Positions 54,436 through 62,868 of a stretch of DNA of 64,000 nucleotides are shown one piece after another. The stretch comes from Paraburkholderia sp. BL25I1N1. GTDB lineage: Bacteria; Pseudomonadota; Gammaproteobacteria; Burkholderiales; Burkholderiaceae. The notes under the pieces are model-generated. The model was not told where the DNA came from. It worked only from the letters and a program-made list of their open reading frames with translations, and made no database searches. The stretch lies in the NCBI RefSeq assembly GCF_003002025.1, contig NZ_PVZB01000011.1, forward strand, positions 62,001 to 126,000. The letters are read 5' to 3'. A program made the position numbers and the translations under genes. Positions within the stretch are counted from its first letter, which is position 1. Each line of letters opens with the position of its first letter.

Positions 54436-54473
54436 ACAGCGCCCGCCCCTATTGTGCAGGGTGCGGGCGCTGT
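54436..54473 (-). terminator. Strong hairpin between ohr and phr
   Basis: Arms ACAGCGCCCGC and GCGGGCGCTGT (11 bp, extended by CCCT/AGGG with a bulge) lie ~70 bases downstream of ohr. There is no T-tract; it probably marks the ohr transcript end. Confidence 0.45.
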
Positions 54474-54540
54474 TCGTGACGAGCTGCGCAGTTTTCCGCG
54501 CCGCTCGAGCGATTCTCTAACGATGCATCGAATCCGTCGC

Positions 54541-54960
54541 TCAGGCGATTTGCAAGCGGACGTCGACGTTGTTGCGAGTGGCGTTCGAGTACGGGCAGAC
54601 CTGATGCGCCGCGTCGACCAGTTCCTTCGCCGCGCCGGCGTCCAGACCCGGCAGCGAGACGCGCAGGTCGATGTCGAGTGCGAAGCCGCCCTTGTCGTTC
54701 GGGCCGATGCCGACTTCCGCCGTGACTTGCGTGTCAGCCGGCAGGGTCTGCTTCTTCTGTCCGGCGACGAACTTCATGGCGCTCAGGAAACACGCCGAGT
54801 AGCCTGCAGCAAAGAGCTGTTCCGGATTCGTGCCCGCTGCGCCCGTGCCGCCCAATTCACGCGGTGCCGCCAGCTTCACGTCCAATGCATTGTCCGACGA
54901 CACTGCACGGCCGTCGCGGCCACCGGTGCTCGTTGCGCTTGCTTTGTAGAGGATGTTCAT
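54541..54960 (-). CDS. ohr: Organic hydroperoxide resistance protein Ohr
   Basis: Ohr reduces organic hydroperoxides with a Cys pair. The 139-residue protein has both cysteines at the family positions, C57 in FAAGYSACFLSAM and C122 in VCPYSNATRNN. ILYKASATSTGGRDGRA at the start is typical. It is transcribed in the same direction as ohrR, which lies just upstream, and its promoter region carries an OhrR-type palindrome. Confidence 0.97.
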   Translation of the reverse strand: MNILYKASATSTGGRDGRAVSSDNALDVKLAAPRELGGTGAAGTNPEQLFAAGYSACFLSAMKFVAGQKKQTLPADTQVTAEVGIGPNDKGGFALDIDLRVSLPGLDAGAAKELVDAAHQVCPYSNATRNNVDVRLQIA

Positions 54961-55066
54961 GGTGCTGCTCCTTTGTCTGGGTTGTCAGGATCTGCCAATT
55001 TGCCGCTCTTTGCTGAGCCCGCCGTTCTGGCGGAGCGCTGTCGCAGCGGCATGTGAGTAAGATAGT

Positions 55067-55094
55067 ACACAAATCATTTGTGTGCAAATGAATT
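55067..55094. promoter_or_regulatory. Candidate OhrR operator at ohr
   Basis: A perfect palindrome ACACAAAT-C-ATTTGTGT (55067-55083) overlaps GTGCAAATGAATT (55082-55094). The second element also occurs before ohrR, which supports a shared regulator. The site is ~107 bases before the ohr ATG. Confidence 0.65.
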
Positions 55095-55134
55095 TTCGCA
55101 TCGCAGCGATAGCGCGCGTTTTGCAGCGAACCGG

Positions 55135-55587
55135 CTAGTGGTCCATGTAATCGTTGAGGGTGGCGCGCAGGCGAGTCAGGTCGTCGCGCAAACGCAGCAG
55201 AAATTCGGGCGTCTGCTGGGTCGCGCAGAAGATTTCCGCGGGCACTTCGCGCGCCTGGCGCTTGAGTGCCGAGCCGGCTTTGGTGAGCCGGATGTACACG
55301 AGACGCTCATCCTCGACACCGCGTACCCGCTCCAGCAGTCCTTGAGTTTCGAGGCGTTTAAGCAGCGGCGTGACCGTCGCCGAATCGAGGTTCAGACGCG
55401 CGGCCATGTCCTTGACCGTGACGTCGTCGCTCTCCCACAGCACCAGCATGGCGAGATATTGCGGATACGTGAGGCCCAGCTTGTCCAACAGCGGCTTGTA
55501 TGCCTTGGTCATGGCAAGTGAGGTCGAGTAGAGGGCGAAACAGAGTTGCTCGTCGAGCGTAAAGGGCAAAGCGGGGCGCTGGGTCAT
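55135..55587 (-). CDS. ohrR: MarR-family peroxide regulator OhrR
   Basis: The 150-residue protein is a MarR-type winged-helix repressor with the peroxide-sensing Cys near the N-terminus (C16 in LDEQLCFALYSTS). The recognition region is VTVKDMAARLNLDSATVTPLLK followed by the wing VRGVEDERLVYIRLT. On oxidation by organic peroxide it releases the ohr promoter. It lies upstream of ohr on the same strand, 174 bases apart. Confidence 0.95.
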   Translation of the reverse strand: MTQRPALPFTLDEQLCFALYSTSLAMTKAYKPLLDKLGLTYPQYLAMLVLWESDDVTVKDMAARLNLDSATVTPLLKRLETQGLLERVRGVEDERLVYIRLTKAGSALKRQAREVPAEIFCATQQTPEFLLRLRDDLTRLRATLNDYMDH

Positions 55588-55610
55588 GATGCATCTCGTA
55601 TAAAAAGAGC

Positions 55611-55637
55611 GTGCAAATGGATTGCGCGCAAACCATT
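55611..55637. promoter_or_regulatory. Candidate OhrR operator at ohrR
   Basis: AATGG and CCATT flank ATTGCGCGCAAA to make a near-perfect 22-bp palindrome (55616-55637). It overlaps GTGCAAATGGATT (55611-55623), the element shared with the ohr promoter. The site is 24 bases before the ohrR ATG, so autoregulation is likely. Confidence 0.5.
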
Positions 55638-55753
55638 GTGCCGCAAATCGACGCAGGTTGACGAGTGCAGTTTGAAGATGCAGGGAACGGCGAGGGCAGG
55701 CGCCGCCGCGAGCGCGGCGCGGGCGCCGGAGCAGCGCCCGCGTCAGAACGGAA

Positions 55754-56560
55754 TCAGGCCGCCGGCGTGGTCGGCAAGTCCGGTGCTTCGGGCGTTTGCA
55801 CGCCGAAGCAGCCGCGATAGGTCGCGTAGAACGAGCAGTAAAGCATGGTCGTGACGATCATCGTGGCGGGCATCAGGATGGCGAACGCGAAGTCGCCCGC
55901 GCCGAGCGCCTGCATCAGCGCGGACAAGCCGAGCGACACCGTCATCGCCACCGCGAACCACAGCGCGCCGAACACGATGAACGCGCCGCGGTTGCGCCAG
56001 CAACTGACGAGACTGAAGAACATCGCCTTGACGGGCGGCACGTCATGCCACGCGGCGAGAATGGGCGAGAACCAGAAAATCATCGCCATTGGAATGTAGA
56101 CCACGAAAGCCGTAATCACCGCCAGCGGGATATTGCTGTTGGCGATCGCGTCCTGATCCATCGTGGCGGCGCCGAGCATGACCTTCAGCAGCATGCCGCC
56201 GTCCGCGAGCGCTGAGGCGGCCAGCACCAATGCCATCGCGACGACGTAGAGCACGCCGAGCACCAGCAGCCGCTTGGCGACCACCGGGCCGTACGAGTGA
56301 AAACCGTCCACCAGAATGGTAGGGAACACCGGTTTGCCGGCGATCGTGTTGCGGCACGCCGCCATGAAGCCGACCGCGACGCCCGGAATGAAGGCCAGCG
56401 GCAACACACCGCCGACCACCGGAATCTGCGCCACGAGCGTCATCACCAGCAGATAGGTGAAGAACAGCGTCAGGAACGCGAGCGGGTTCTTGCGGAACAG
56501 CCAGATACCCTGCCGGAACCACACATAGCCGGCTTTCGCGGGGACTTCGATCAGTTGCAT
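55754..56560 (-). CDS. BPSS1780-family membrane protein
   Basis: The 268-residue protein has about six to seven hydrophobic segments, the first after GIWLFRKNPLAFL, a start typical of the BPSS1780 family in Burkholderiales. It is an inner-membrane protein of unknown function. Its start overlaps the 3' end of thrB by 10 bases, so it is translated in the same operon as thrB. Confidence 0.85.
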   Translation of the reverse strand: MQLIEVPAKAGYVWFRQGIWLFRKNPLAFLTLFFTYLLVMTLVAQIPVVGGVLPLAFIPGVAVGFMAACRNTIAGKPVFPTILVDGFHSYGPVVAKRLLVLGVLYVVAMALVLAASALADGGMLLKVMLGAATMDQDAIANSNIPLAVITAFVVYIPMAMIFWFSPILAAWHDVPPVKAMFFSLVSCWRNRGAFIVFGALWFAVAMTVSLGLSALMQALGAGDFAFAILMPATMIVTTMLYCSFYATYRGCFGVQTPEAPDLPTTPAA

Positions 56561-57546
56561 GAGGTATGAATGCCTGGAAGTGCAACGCCGGTCAGGCGTT
56601 CGCGCAGAATGCGCTCGAAATGGCCGGGGTCGTGCGGTTTGAGCAATTCGGCCGCGCGCGGCAAATAAAAATCATACAGGCGCGAGACCCAGAAACGGTA
56701 CGCGCCCGCTCGCAGCATGTCGCCCCAATGGCGGTTTTCTTCGGCGGTGAAGGGGCGCACGGTCTGGTAGGCGCGCAGCATGGCTTCGGTGCGCGCGTCG
56801 TCGAGCTTACCGGTGGCGAGGTCGACGCACCAGTCGTTGACCGTCACCGCCACGTCGAACAGCCATTTGTCGCAGCCGGCGAAATAGAAGTCGAAGAATC
56901 CGCCGAGGCGCACTTCGTGGCCTGTCTCCGGCGCGGCGTGCGCGAACATGGCGTTGTCGCGGAACAGATCGGCGTGGCACGGGCCTTCGGGCAGCGCGGC
57001 GTAGTCGGCGGAGGCGAAGAAAGCTTCCTGATGCGCCAGTTCGGAGGACAGCAGATCGCGTTGCTCGCCTTCCAGAAACGGCAGGATGGTCGGCACGGTT
57101 TCCTGCCACCACGGCAGGCTGCGCAGATTCGGCTGATACCCCGTGTAGTCGCGTCCCGCCAGGTGCATGCGCGCCAGCATTTGCCCGACTTCGATGCAGT
57201 GCTCGACACCCGGCGCCAGTTCCGGCGTGCCTTCGAGCTTGGTCACGATGGCCGCGGGCTTGCCATGCAAGGTGCCGAACAGCGCGCCGTCTTCGCGCGG
57301 CATGGGGTCCGGCACCGGTACGCGGTGCGCGGCCAGATGCCGCATGAGGTCGAGATAGAACGGCAGCTGTTCGGCCGTCAGCTTTTCGAAAATCGTGAGG
57401 ACGTATTCGCCGCGCGTCGTCGTCAGGAAGAAGTTGCTGTTCTCAATACCGGAGGAAATGCCGCGAAATTCGACGACGTCGCCGAGATCGTAATGGCTCA
57501 TCCATTCTGCAAGTTGGGGTTCGGTGACAGCGGTGAAGACAGCCAT
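56551..57546 (-). CDS. thrB: Homoserine kinase
   Basis: This ThrB is of the choline-kinase-like type (not GHMP), which phosphorylates homoserine in threonine synthesis. The 331-residue protein shows GISSGIENSNFFLTT near residue 32, the Brenner motif PCHADLFRDNAMF near 190, and GFFDFYFAGCDKWLFDVAV near 217. Start MAVFTAVTEPQL is the usual family start. It lies in the order DUF2782-thrB-BPSS1780 near polA, common in Burkholderia. Confidence 0.95.
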   Translation of the reverse strand: MAVFTAVTEPQLAEWMSHYDLGDVVEFRGISSGIENSNFFLTTTRGEYVLTIFEKLTAEQLPFYLDLMRHLAAHRVPVPDPMPREDGALFGTLHGKPAAIVTKLEGTPELAPGVEHCIEVGQMLARMHLAGRDYTGYQPNLRSLPWWQETVPTILPFLEGEQRDLLSSELAHQEAFFASADYAALPEGPCHADLFRDNAMFAHAAPETGHEVRLGGFFDFYFAGCDKWLFDVAVTVNDWCVDLATGKLDDARTEAMLRAYQTVRPFTAEENRHWGDMLRAGAYRFWVSRLYDFYLPRAAELLKPHDPGHFERILRERLTGVALPGIHTSCN

Positions 57547-57771
57547 GCGGGAAACGTCGGATCAGGTTGGTCGGGCTGGCGCGATTCGGCCAGTGCGATG
57601 TGCGGCAAATGCGGTATCGGGAAAGCGTTCTTGCGGCGCCGTGAAGCGCGGCGGTATTTTCAATGCCTGACCGCCAAGGTGGCCGACCGGGCAGTCTGAG
57701 GCTCGAGACGGCGTCTTGCCGGCGCGCGGATCCGGGCGGCGGCCCACACCGGGGCGCCGCCCCGGCATGCG

Positions 57772-58167
57772 TCAATAGGTCAGGTGCACCGACGGCAAAC
57801 GCGTGCTTGCGCGGCCGTTGTCGCGCACGGAGGGCGACGTGTCGAGCGGCGCGCTCATTTGATAGCGCGTGCCGAGGTTCGAATGCACGTTGATTTCGAC
57901 AGGCTTGCCTTTGTCGCGATACTCGGTGATTTCGGTGCCGTTTGCGCTGCGTTCGTAGAAGCTCGGCGTGCGCGGGACGTTGATTTCGACCTTCGAACTG
58001 ACCTCGGCAGCCGGACGATTGATCTTCTCCAGGTCGGGCAGACCGGCCCGTTCGTTGGCGGACTGAGGCACGCCGGGAGCCGGTGTATCGTCGACAGGCT
58101 GGGCAGCCATCGCGGCGTTGCCAAAGGCGAAGGCCAGTGCAACGGCGACGGGAAGGAGCGGCTTCAT
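57772..58167 (-). CDS. DUF2782 family exported protein
   Basis: The 131-residue protein starts at ATG 58167 with a signal peptide (LLPVAVALAFAFGNAAMA, cleaved before QPVDD). The mature part has the DUF2782 features VEINVPRT, EITEYRDKGKPVEI and a C-terminal segment with NLGTRYQMSAPLD. The function is unknown. Its place before thrB near polA is conserved. A longer open frame upstream to 58323 is not family-like. A GC hairpin (57734-57762) follows the gene. Confidence 0.85.
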   Translation of the reverse strand: MKPLLPVAVALAFAFGNAAMAAQPVDDTPAPGVPQSANERAGLPDLEKINRPAAEVSSKVEINVPRTPSFYERSANGTEITEYRDKGKPVEINVHSNLGTRYQMSAPLDTSPSVRDNGRASTRLPSVHLTY

Positions 58168-58360
58168 GGTGATTCTCCAATATGGTGCCCCGATTCTAGC
58201 AAATCCCACCTGCTCCTCGGGCGCGACCGCCTTATTTTGCGCCGCTTTCGCGCGGCGTGCGCGCAAACTTGCGGGCGCTGCCGCAACGTGTGTTGCAACA
58301 CCGTCAGGTGATTTGGCGAGCAACGGTTCCGTGGTAATGTGGCCTCATCATTAGAGGCGA

Positions 58361-59893
58361 ATGAAGATGAACAACGATACCAATCAACGCGCGGTGCAGA
58401 CTCCCGCCAACAGCTTCCCAACCGAATCCTTCGACGACGCGACCGAGGCCGTCACCCGTCTCTCGGCGATCTACGAAGCGAACACTTCGTTTCTGCGCGA
58501 CGCCTTCGCGCGCTATCGCCGCAACGAGTTGTTCGAACGCCGGGTACGCGCCTGCTATCCGTTCGTGCGGGTGTGCACCGAGGTCAACACGCATATCGAC
58601 TCGCGCCGTTCATATGGTTTCGTCGCGGGTCCGGGCGTGTTCGAGACGACCGTCACGCGGCCCGATCTGTTCGGCAACTACTATCGCGAGCAATTGCGCC
58701 TGCTGGCCAAAAACCATCACGTGCAGATCGAAGTCGGCGTGTCGGACCAGCCGATTCCAATTCATTTCGCTTTCGCCGAGGGCATCCACCTCGAAGGCGA
58801 TCTGGATCGCGAGCGCCTGTTCCTGATGCGCGACGTGTTCGACACGCCGGACCTGGCGCTGCTCGACGACCGCATCGTCAACGGTACGTATGAACCGCTG
58901 CCGGGCGAGCCGCATCCGCTTGCGCTGTTCACGGCGGCGCGGGTCGATTTCTCGCTGCATCGGCTGAAGCACTACACGGCGACCTCGCCCACTCACTGCC
59001 AGAACTACGTGCTGTACACGAACTACCAGTTCTATATCGACGAGTTCGTCAAACTCGGCCGCACGATGATGGCCCATACCGACGACGAAGAACTGCGCGC
59101 CTATCGCAGCGAATACACGTCGTTTGTCGAGCCGGGCGACGTGGTCACGTACAACGCGAATCTCGGCGAGCAGGAACAGGAAGGCACGGCGCCGCCGCGT
59201 CTACCGCAGATGCCCGCGTATCACCTGAAGCGCGCCGACGGCAGCGGCATCACGATGATCAACATCGGCGTTGGACCGTCGAACGCGAAGACCATCACCG
59301 ATCACATCGCCGTGCTGCGTCCGCATGCGTGGATCATGCTCGGCCACTGCGCGGGACTGCGCAACACGCAGCGTCTCGGCGACTATGTGCTGGCGCACGG
59401 CTATGTGCGCGAGGACCACGTGCTCGACGACGACTTGCCGCTGTGGGTGCCGATTCCGGCGCTCGCCGAAGTGCAGGTGGCGCTGGAGCGCGCGGTCGCG
59501 CAGGTCACGCAGCTGGACGGCGTCGAACTGAAGCGCGTGATGCGCACGGGCACGGTGGCGAGTGTGGACAACCGCAACTGGGAGTTGCGCGATCATCGCG
59601 AGCCGGTGCAGCGGCTCTCGCAAAGCCGGGCGGTTGCGCTCGATATGGAGAGCGCGACGATTGCCGCGAACGGTTTCCGTTTCCGTGTGCCTTACGGCAC
59701 CTTGCTGTGCGTGTCGGATAAGCCCTTGCATGGCGAATTGAAGCTGCCCGGCATGGCCGATCAGTTCTATCGCGCACAGGTCGATCAGCATCTGCAGATC
59801 GGCGTGAAGGCGATGGAGCTATTGCGGATGAACGGCCTGCATCGTTTGCATAGCCGCAAGTTGCGCAGCTTTGCGGAAGTCGCGTTTCAGTGA
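58361..59893 (+). CDS. amn: AMP nucleosidase
   Basis: Amn hydrolyses AMP to adenine and ribose-5-phosphate in purine salvage. The 510-residue protein has the N-terminal AMN domain (RYRRNELFERRVRACYPFVR, PIPIHFAFAEG) and the C-terminal phosphorylase-type domain (MINIGVGPSNAKTITDHIAV, HAWIMLGHCAGLRN, ALDMESATIAANGFRFRVPY). MESATIAANG binds ribose. The start ATG 58361 follows GAGGCG. Confidence 0.96.
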   Translation: MKMNNDTNQRAVQTPANSFPTESFDDATEAVTRLSAIYEANTSFLRDAFARYRRNELFERRVRACYPFVRVCTEVNTHIDSRRSYGFVAGPGVFETTVTRPDLFGNYYREQLRLLAKNHHVQIEVGVSDQPIPIHFAFAEGIHLEGDLDRERLFLMRDVFDTPDLALLDDRIVNGTYEPLPGEPHPLALFTAARVDFSLHRLKHYTATSPTHCQNYVLYTNYQFYIDEFVKLGRTMMAHTDDEELRAYRSEYTSFVEPGDVVTYNANLGEQEQEGTAPPRLPQMPAYHLKRADGSGITMINIGVGPSNAKTITDHIAVLRPHAWIMLGHCAGLRNTQRLGDYVLAHGYVREDHVLDDDLPLWVPIPALAEVQVALERAVAQVTQLDGVELKRVMRTGTVASVDNRNWELRDHREPVQRLSQSRAVALDMESATIAANGFRFRVPYGTLLCVSDKPLHGELKLPGMADQFYRAQVDQHLQIGVKAMELLRMNGLHRLHSRKLRSFAEVAFQ

Positions 59894-59951
59894 GCGTGTT
59901 TTTTGCGAGCAAGGGCGAGCGCCACATCGGCTCGCTCTTGCCCGATCAAAG

Positions 59952-60482
59952 TCAAAACTGCCCGAAGCCGGTTAAGCCGATCAGACTGCCGGCTGCGAGA
60001 AGCCACAGCGGATGGATGCGCGTGGTCATCGCCATGACAGCGGTGAACGCCGTAATCGCCCAGGCAATGGCGGTTGGATTCGACGCTTCGGCAATCAGCG
60101 CAGCGCTCGCCGCGATGATGCCGGCGGTCACCGGCACCAGTCCCAGCTGCGCATAGCGCCGCCACGGGCGGTCCTTGAAGCGCTCCCACGCATGCATCGC
60201 GAGGATCGTCACCAGCGACGACGGCCCGAACTTCGCCACCGACGTTACCAGCATGCCGGCCCAACCGGCCACATGCCAACCGATCAGCGTGACGATCATC
60301 AGATTCGGCCCCGGCGCGGCCTGCGCGAGCGCGAACAGCGCGCTGAATTCGCTGGCCGGCATCCAATGATGCACATCCACCACCTGCCGCTGCATCTCCG
60401 GAAGAATCGTATTGCCGCCGCCGAACGCGAGCAGCGAAAGCTGACTGAAAATAACGGCGAGGGAAATGAGCGTGTCGTTCAT
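59952..60482 (-). CDS. Short chromate transporter ChrA, second subunit
   Basis: The 176-residue membrane protein is a single ChrA domain with FGGGNTILPEMQRQVVD, APGPNLMIVTLIGWH and several helices. It pairs with the gene upstream; together they equal one full-length ChrA. Split pairs (short-chain CHR) act as a heterodimer in chromate efflux. Its ATG overlaps the stop of the first subunit. Confidence 0.9.
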   Translation of the reverse strand: MNDTLISLAVIFSQLSLLAFGGGNTILPEMQRQVVDVHHWMPASEFSALFALAQAAPGPNLMIVTLIGWHVAGWAGMLVTSVAKFGPSSLVTILAMHAWERFKDRPWRRYAQLGLVPVTAGIIAASAALIAEASNPTAIAWAITAFTAVMAMTTRIHPLWLLAAGSLIGLTGFGQF

Positions 60483-61048
60483 CGTGCGCTTCTCGATGCG
60501 ATGTAGATGCTGAGCGGCGTCAGCACCAGCATGGTGGGCAGAAGCGGCAGCCGCATGATCGCAATTGCAATGAAGCCGAGTGCCGCGATGAGCGCGGCCA
60601 TTGGGCTACGCCGCAGCGGCAGCACGATTTTCAGGGCCATCGAGATCAACAGGCCAGCCGCGGCGGCCGCCAGACCGGCAAACAGATGACGAACGTGCGG
60701 GTCGTTTTGCGTGTGTTCGTACAGCACGCCGAGGCCGATCACCACCAGCGACGGTCCCGCGATCAGTCCAAGCAGACCGGCCAGCGCGCCCGGCACGCCG
60801 CGAAAGCGCATGCCCATTGCCACCGAAAGGTTGATCACATTGCCGCCCGGCAAAAACTGGCAGAGGCCCAGCAAGTCGGCGAATTCGTCGGCGCTGAGCC
60901 AGCGGCGTTGCTCGACCAGCGCCCGACGCGCCAGCGGCAGTGCGCCGCCAAAGGAGATCAGCCCGAGGCCGAGAAAGCCGCCGAAGATTTCCCGCAAGGT
61001 GGGCGTAGGCGCAAGCGCGGGCTCGGACGAGGTCAGATCGTGGTCCAT
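60479..61048 (-). CDS. Short chromate transporter ChrA, first subunit
   Basis: The 189-residue product starts at ATG 61048 (MDHDLTSSEPALAPTP); an in-frame ATG at 61069 adds 7 residues. It has the ChrA signature FGGALPLARRALVEQRRWL and LCQFLPGGNVINLSVAMG, then several helices. It is the first of two single-domain subunits, divergent from a LysR gene that may control it. Confidence 0.9.
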   Translation of the reverse strand: MDHDLTSSEPALAPTPTLREIFGGFLGLGLISFGGALPLARRALVEQRRWLSADEFADLLGLCQFLPGGNVINLSVAMGMRFRGVPGALAGLLGLIAGPSLVVIGLGVLYEHTQNDPHVRHLFAGLAAAAAGLLISMALKIVLPLRRSPMAALIAALGFIAIAIMRLPLLPTMLVLTPLSIYIASRSAR

Positions 61049-61124
61049 ATCGGTTAGCTTCCAGTTCAAGCTCAGGAGGTTAGCGCCGAACCGGCCTCAA
61101 GCAAAACGATTTTTGAGCACCGCT

Positions 61125-61143
61125 TTGTGATCTAGAATCACAA
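61125..61143. promoter_or_regulatory. LysR-type operator between chrA pair and its LysR gene
   Basis: TTGTGAT-CTAGA-ATCACAA is a perfect inverted repeat and contains a T-N11-A core typical of LysR sites. It ends 2 bases before the regulator ATG, so it occupies the place of a Shine-Dalgarno sequence. Confidence 0.6.
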
Positions 61144-61145
61144 GC

Positions 61146-62063
61146 ATGGCCCGTAATCTTCCTCCGTTTCCCGCGTTGCGCGCATTCGAAGCTGCGGCGC
61201 GGCATGAGAGCTTCACCGCGGCAGCGAACGAATTGCATGTGACGCACGGTGCAATCAGCCGGCAAGTCGCGGCTTTCGAAACATGGCTCGGCGTGCAGGT
61301 GTTTCAGCGTCGCGGCAAACGCGTGCGTTTGACCGACGACGGACGCCGCTACCTGTCCACCGTCCAGGCTGCATTCGACAGCATCGCGCACGCCACGGAT
61401 CAATTGCGCGACACCGGTGTCGTCCATGTGCTGCGCGTAAATGCGTTGCCTACCTTCGCGATGAAATGGCTGCTGCCGCGGCTGCATCAGTTCCAGCGCA
61501 AGGTGCCGAACGTGGAGTTGCGACTGGCAACCTCGAATGCACCCGTCGAGACGCTGGACGCTTTCGACGTTGCCGTGCGGCGTGGTCCCGCGCATTGGCC
61601 CAATTGCGTGAGCAGCCATTTTCTCGGCGAGACCGAGATCCCGGTGTGCAGCCCCGCGTTGCTGCAGCGCTCGCCGATCAAGGTTGCCGACGATCTCGCG
61701 CGGCACGTGCTGCTGCACTCCGACACACGGCCCGATGCCTGGCGCAACTGGTTAGCAGCGGCTGGCGTGACGGCGAAATGCCGCAAAAAACAGTCGTTCG
61801 ATCACTTCTATCTGGCCTTGCAGGCTGCGGTGGACGGCCTCGGCGTGGCGCTGGGCCCAGTGCCTATGCTGGCGGATGAGCTAACTTCGGGACGGCTCGT
61901 GATGCCGCTGGCGGCTCCGCGTATCGATGCGCGCGGCTACTGGTGGGTGGCGAGGCGCGAGGCCGCGGAGGCGCCGCTCGTGAGCCAGTTCTGCGAATGG
62001 CTGCAAGCGCAAGGCGATCAGTTCGATCAAATGGAAACGGGCAGCCTTGAGGCTGCCCGTTAG
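61146..62063 (+). CDS. LysR-family regulator, GcvA-like
   Basis: The 305-residue protein has the GcvA-type N-terminus (LPPFPALRAFEAAARHESF, TAAANELHVTHGAISRQV) and a LysR effector domain. It is divergent from the chromate transporter pair, and the intergenic palindrome suggests joint control. The last coding bases (62037-62060) form a perfect 10-bp hairpin that reaches to its stop codon. Effector unknown. Confidence 0.93.
   Translation: MARNLPPFPALRAFEAAARHESFTAAANELHVTHGAISRQVAAFETWLGVQVFQRRGKRVRLTDDGRRYLSTVQAAFDSIAHATDQLRDTGVVHVLRVNALPTFAMKWLLPRLHQFQRKVPNVELRLATSNAPVETLDAFDVAVRRGPAHWPNCVSSHFLGETEIPVCSPALLQRSPIKVADDLARHVLLHSDTRPDAWRNWLAAAGVTAKCRKKQSFDHFYLALQAAVDGLGVALGPVPMLADELTSGRLVMPLAAPRIDARGYWWVARREAAEAPLVSQFCEWLQAQGDQFDQMETGSLEAAR
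62037..62060 (+). terminator. Hairpin inside the 3' end of the LysR gene
   Basis: ACGGGCAGCC and GGCTGCCCGT form a 10-bp stem with loop TTGA, directly before the stop codon TAG. No T-tract follows; it may still act at the 3' end of the transcript. Confidence 0.4.
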
Positions 62064-62123
62064 GATCTGCATATCCACACCGCTGCGTGCATCATTTCGC
62101 GCCATGGCGCGAAGCGCGCAGCC

Positions 62124-62867
62124 TCACAGATAGAACATCCGGTCTTCGTCCGACTTGGTCGGCTGCGGCTCGGTTTCTTCGCGGTCTTCATAGAACTTCA
62201 GCACCGCTTCGAGCACCTGGTCCGGATCGTCGATGACCTGCATGAGGTCCATGTCGGTCGGATTGATCAGGCCCATGGGTGTGAGCGAGTTCTTGAACCA
62301 CGCGAGCAGGCCTTCCCAGAACTCGGCACCCACCAGGATGATCGGCACATGGCGCGACTTCTTGGTCTGGATCAGCGTGAGCACTTCGGCGAGTTCGTCC
62401 AGCGTGCCGAAGCCGCCGGGCATGACGATCACCGCGTCCGAGTTCTTCACGAACGTGACTTTGCGCGTGAAGAAATGGCGGAAGCGCAACGAGATGTCTT
62501 GCCACTGATTGCCCGACTGCTCGTGCGGCAATTCGATGTTCAGACCGACCGAAGGCGCCTTGCCCGCATGCGCGCCCTTGTTGGCCGCTTCCATGATGCC
62601 CGGGCCGCCGCCCGAGATCACGGCGAAGCCGGCATCCGAAAGCTTGCGCGCGATTTGCGTGGCCAGTTTGTAGTAGGGTGAGTTCGGTTTCAGGCGCGCT
62701 GAACCATAGATGCTGACAGCCGGACGAATCTCCGAGAGGTACTCGGTCGCCTCGATAAACTCTGCCATAATCGTGAACATCTGCCACGATGCGCGGGCCT
62801 TTTTGGCCGTTGCGCGCTCTTGATCTGCGAGTGATCGCAGACTCGGAATCACTTTTCTCTTAGTCAT
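62124..62867 (-). CDS. LOG-family (TIGR00730) protein, cytokinin riboside 5'-monophosphate phosphoribohydrolase type
   Basis: The 247-residue protein shows the lysine-decarboxylase-like signature GGGPGIMEAANKGA near residue 86 and PGGFGTLDELAE near 149, the nucleotide and catalytic motifs of LOG hydrolases. The family splits nucleoside monophosphates to base plus ribose-5-phosphate. The start MTKRKVIPSLRSLAD agrees with Burkholderia homologues. Its ATG is one base from the polA ATG on the other strand. Confidence 0.92.
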   Translation of the reverse strand: MTKRKVIPSLRSLADQERATAKKARASWQMFTIMAEFIEATEYLSEIRPAVSIYGSARLKPNSPYYKLATQIARKLSDAGFAVISGGGPGIMEAANKGAHAGKAPSVGLNIELPHEQSGNQWQDISLRFRHFFTRKVTFVKNSDAVIVMPGGFGTLDELAEVLTLIQTKKSRHVPIILVGAEFWEGLLAWFKNSLTPMGLINPTDMDLMQVIDDPDQVLEAVLKFYEDREETEPQPTKSDEDRMFYL

Positions 62868-62868
62868 A

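Noticed and set aside
57734..57762. GC hairpin after DUF2782 as a terminator or REP element
   Set aside because: GGGCGGCG/CGCCGCCC pairs well, but there is no T-tract and no second copy in the window.
59894..59951. Hairpin between amn and the chrA pair as an intrinsic terminator
   Set aside because: The stem is stable, but the T-run lies before it on the + strand and A-run after it on the - strand, so it fits neither direction well.
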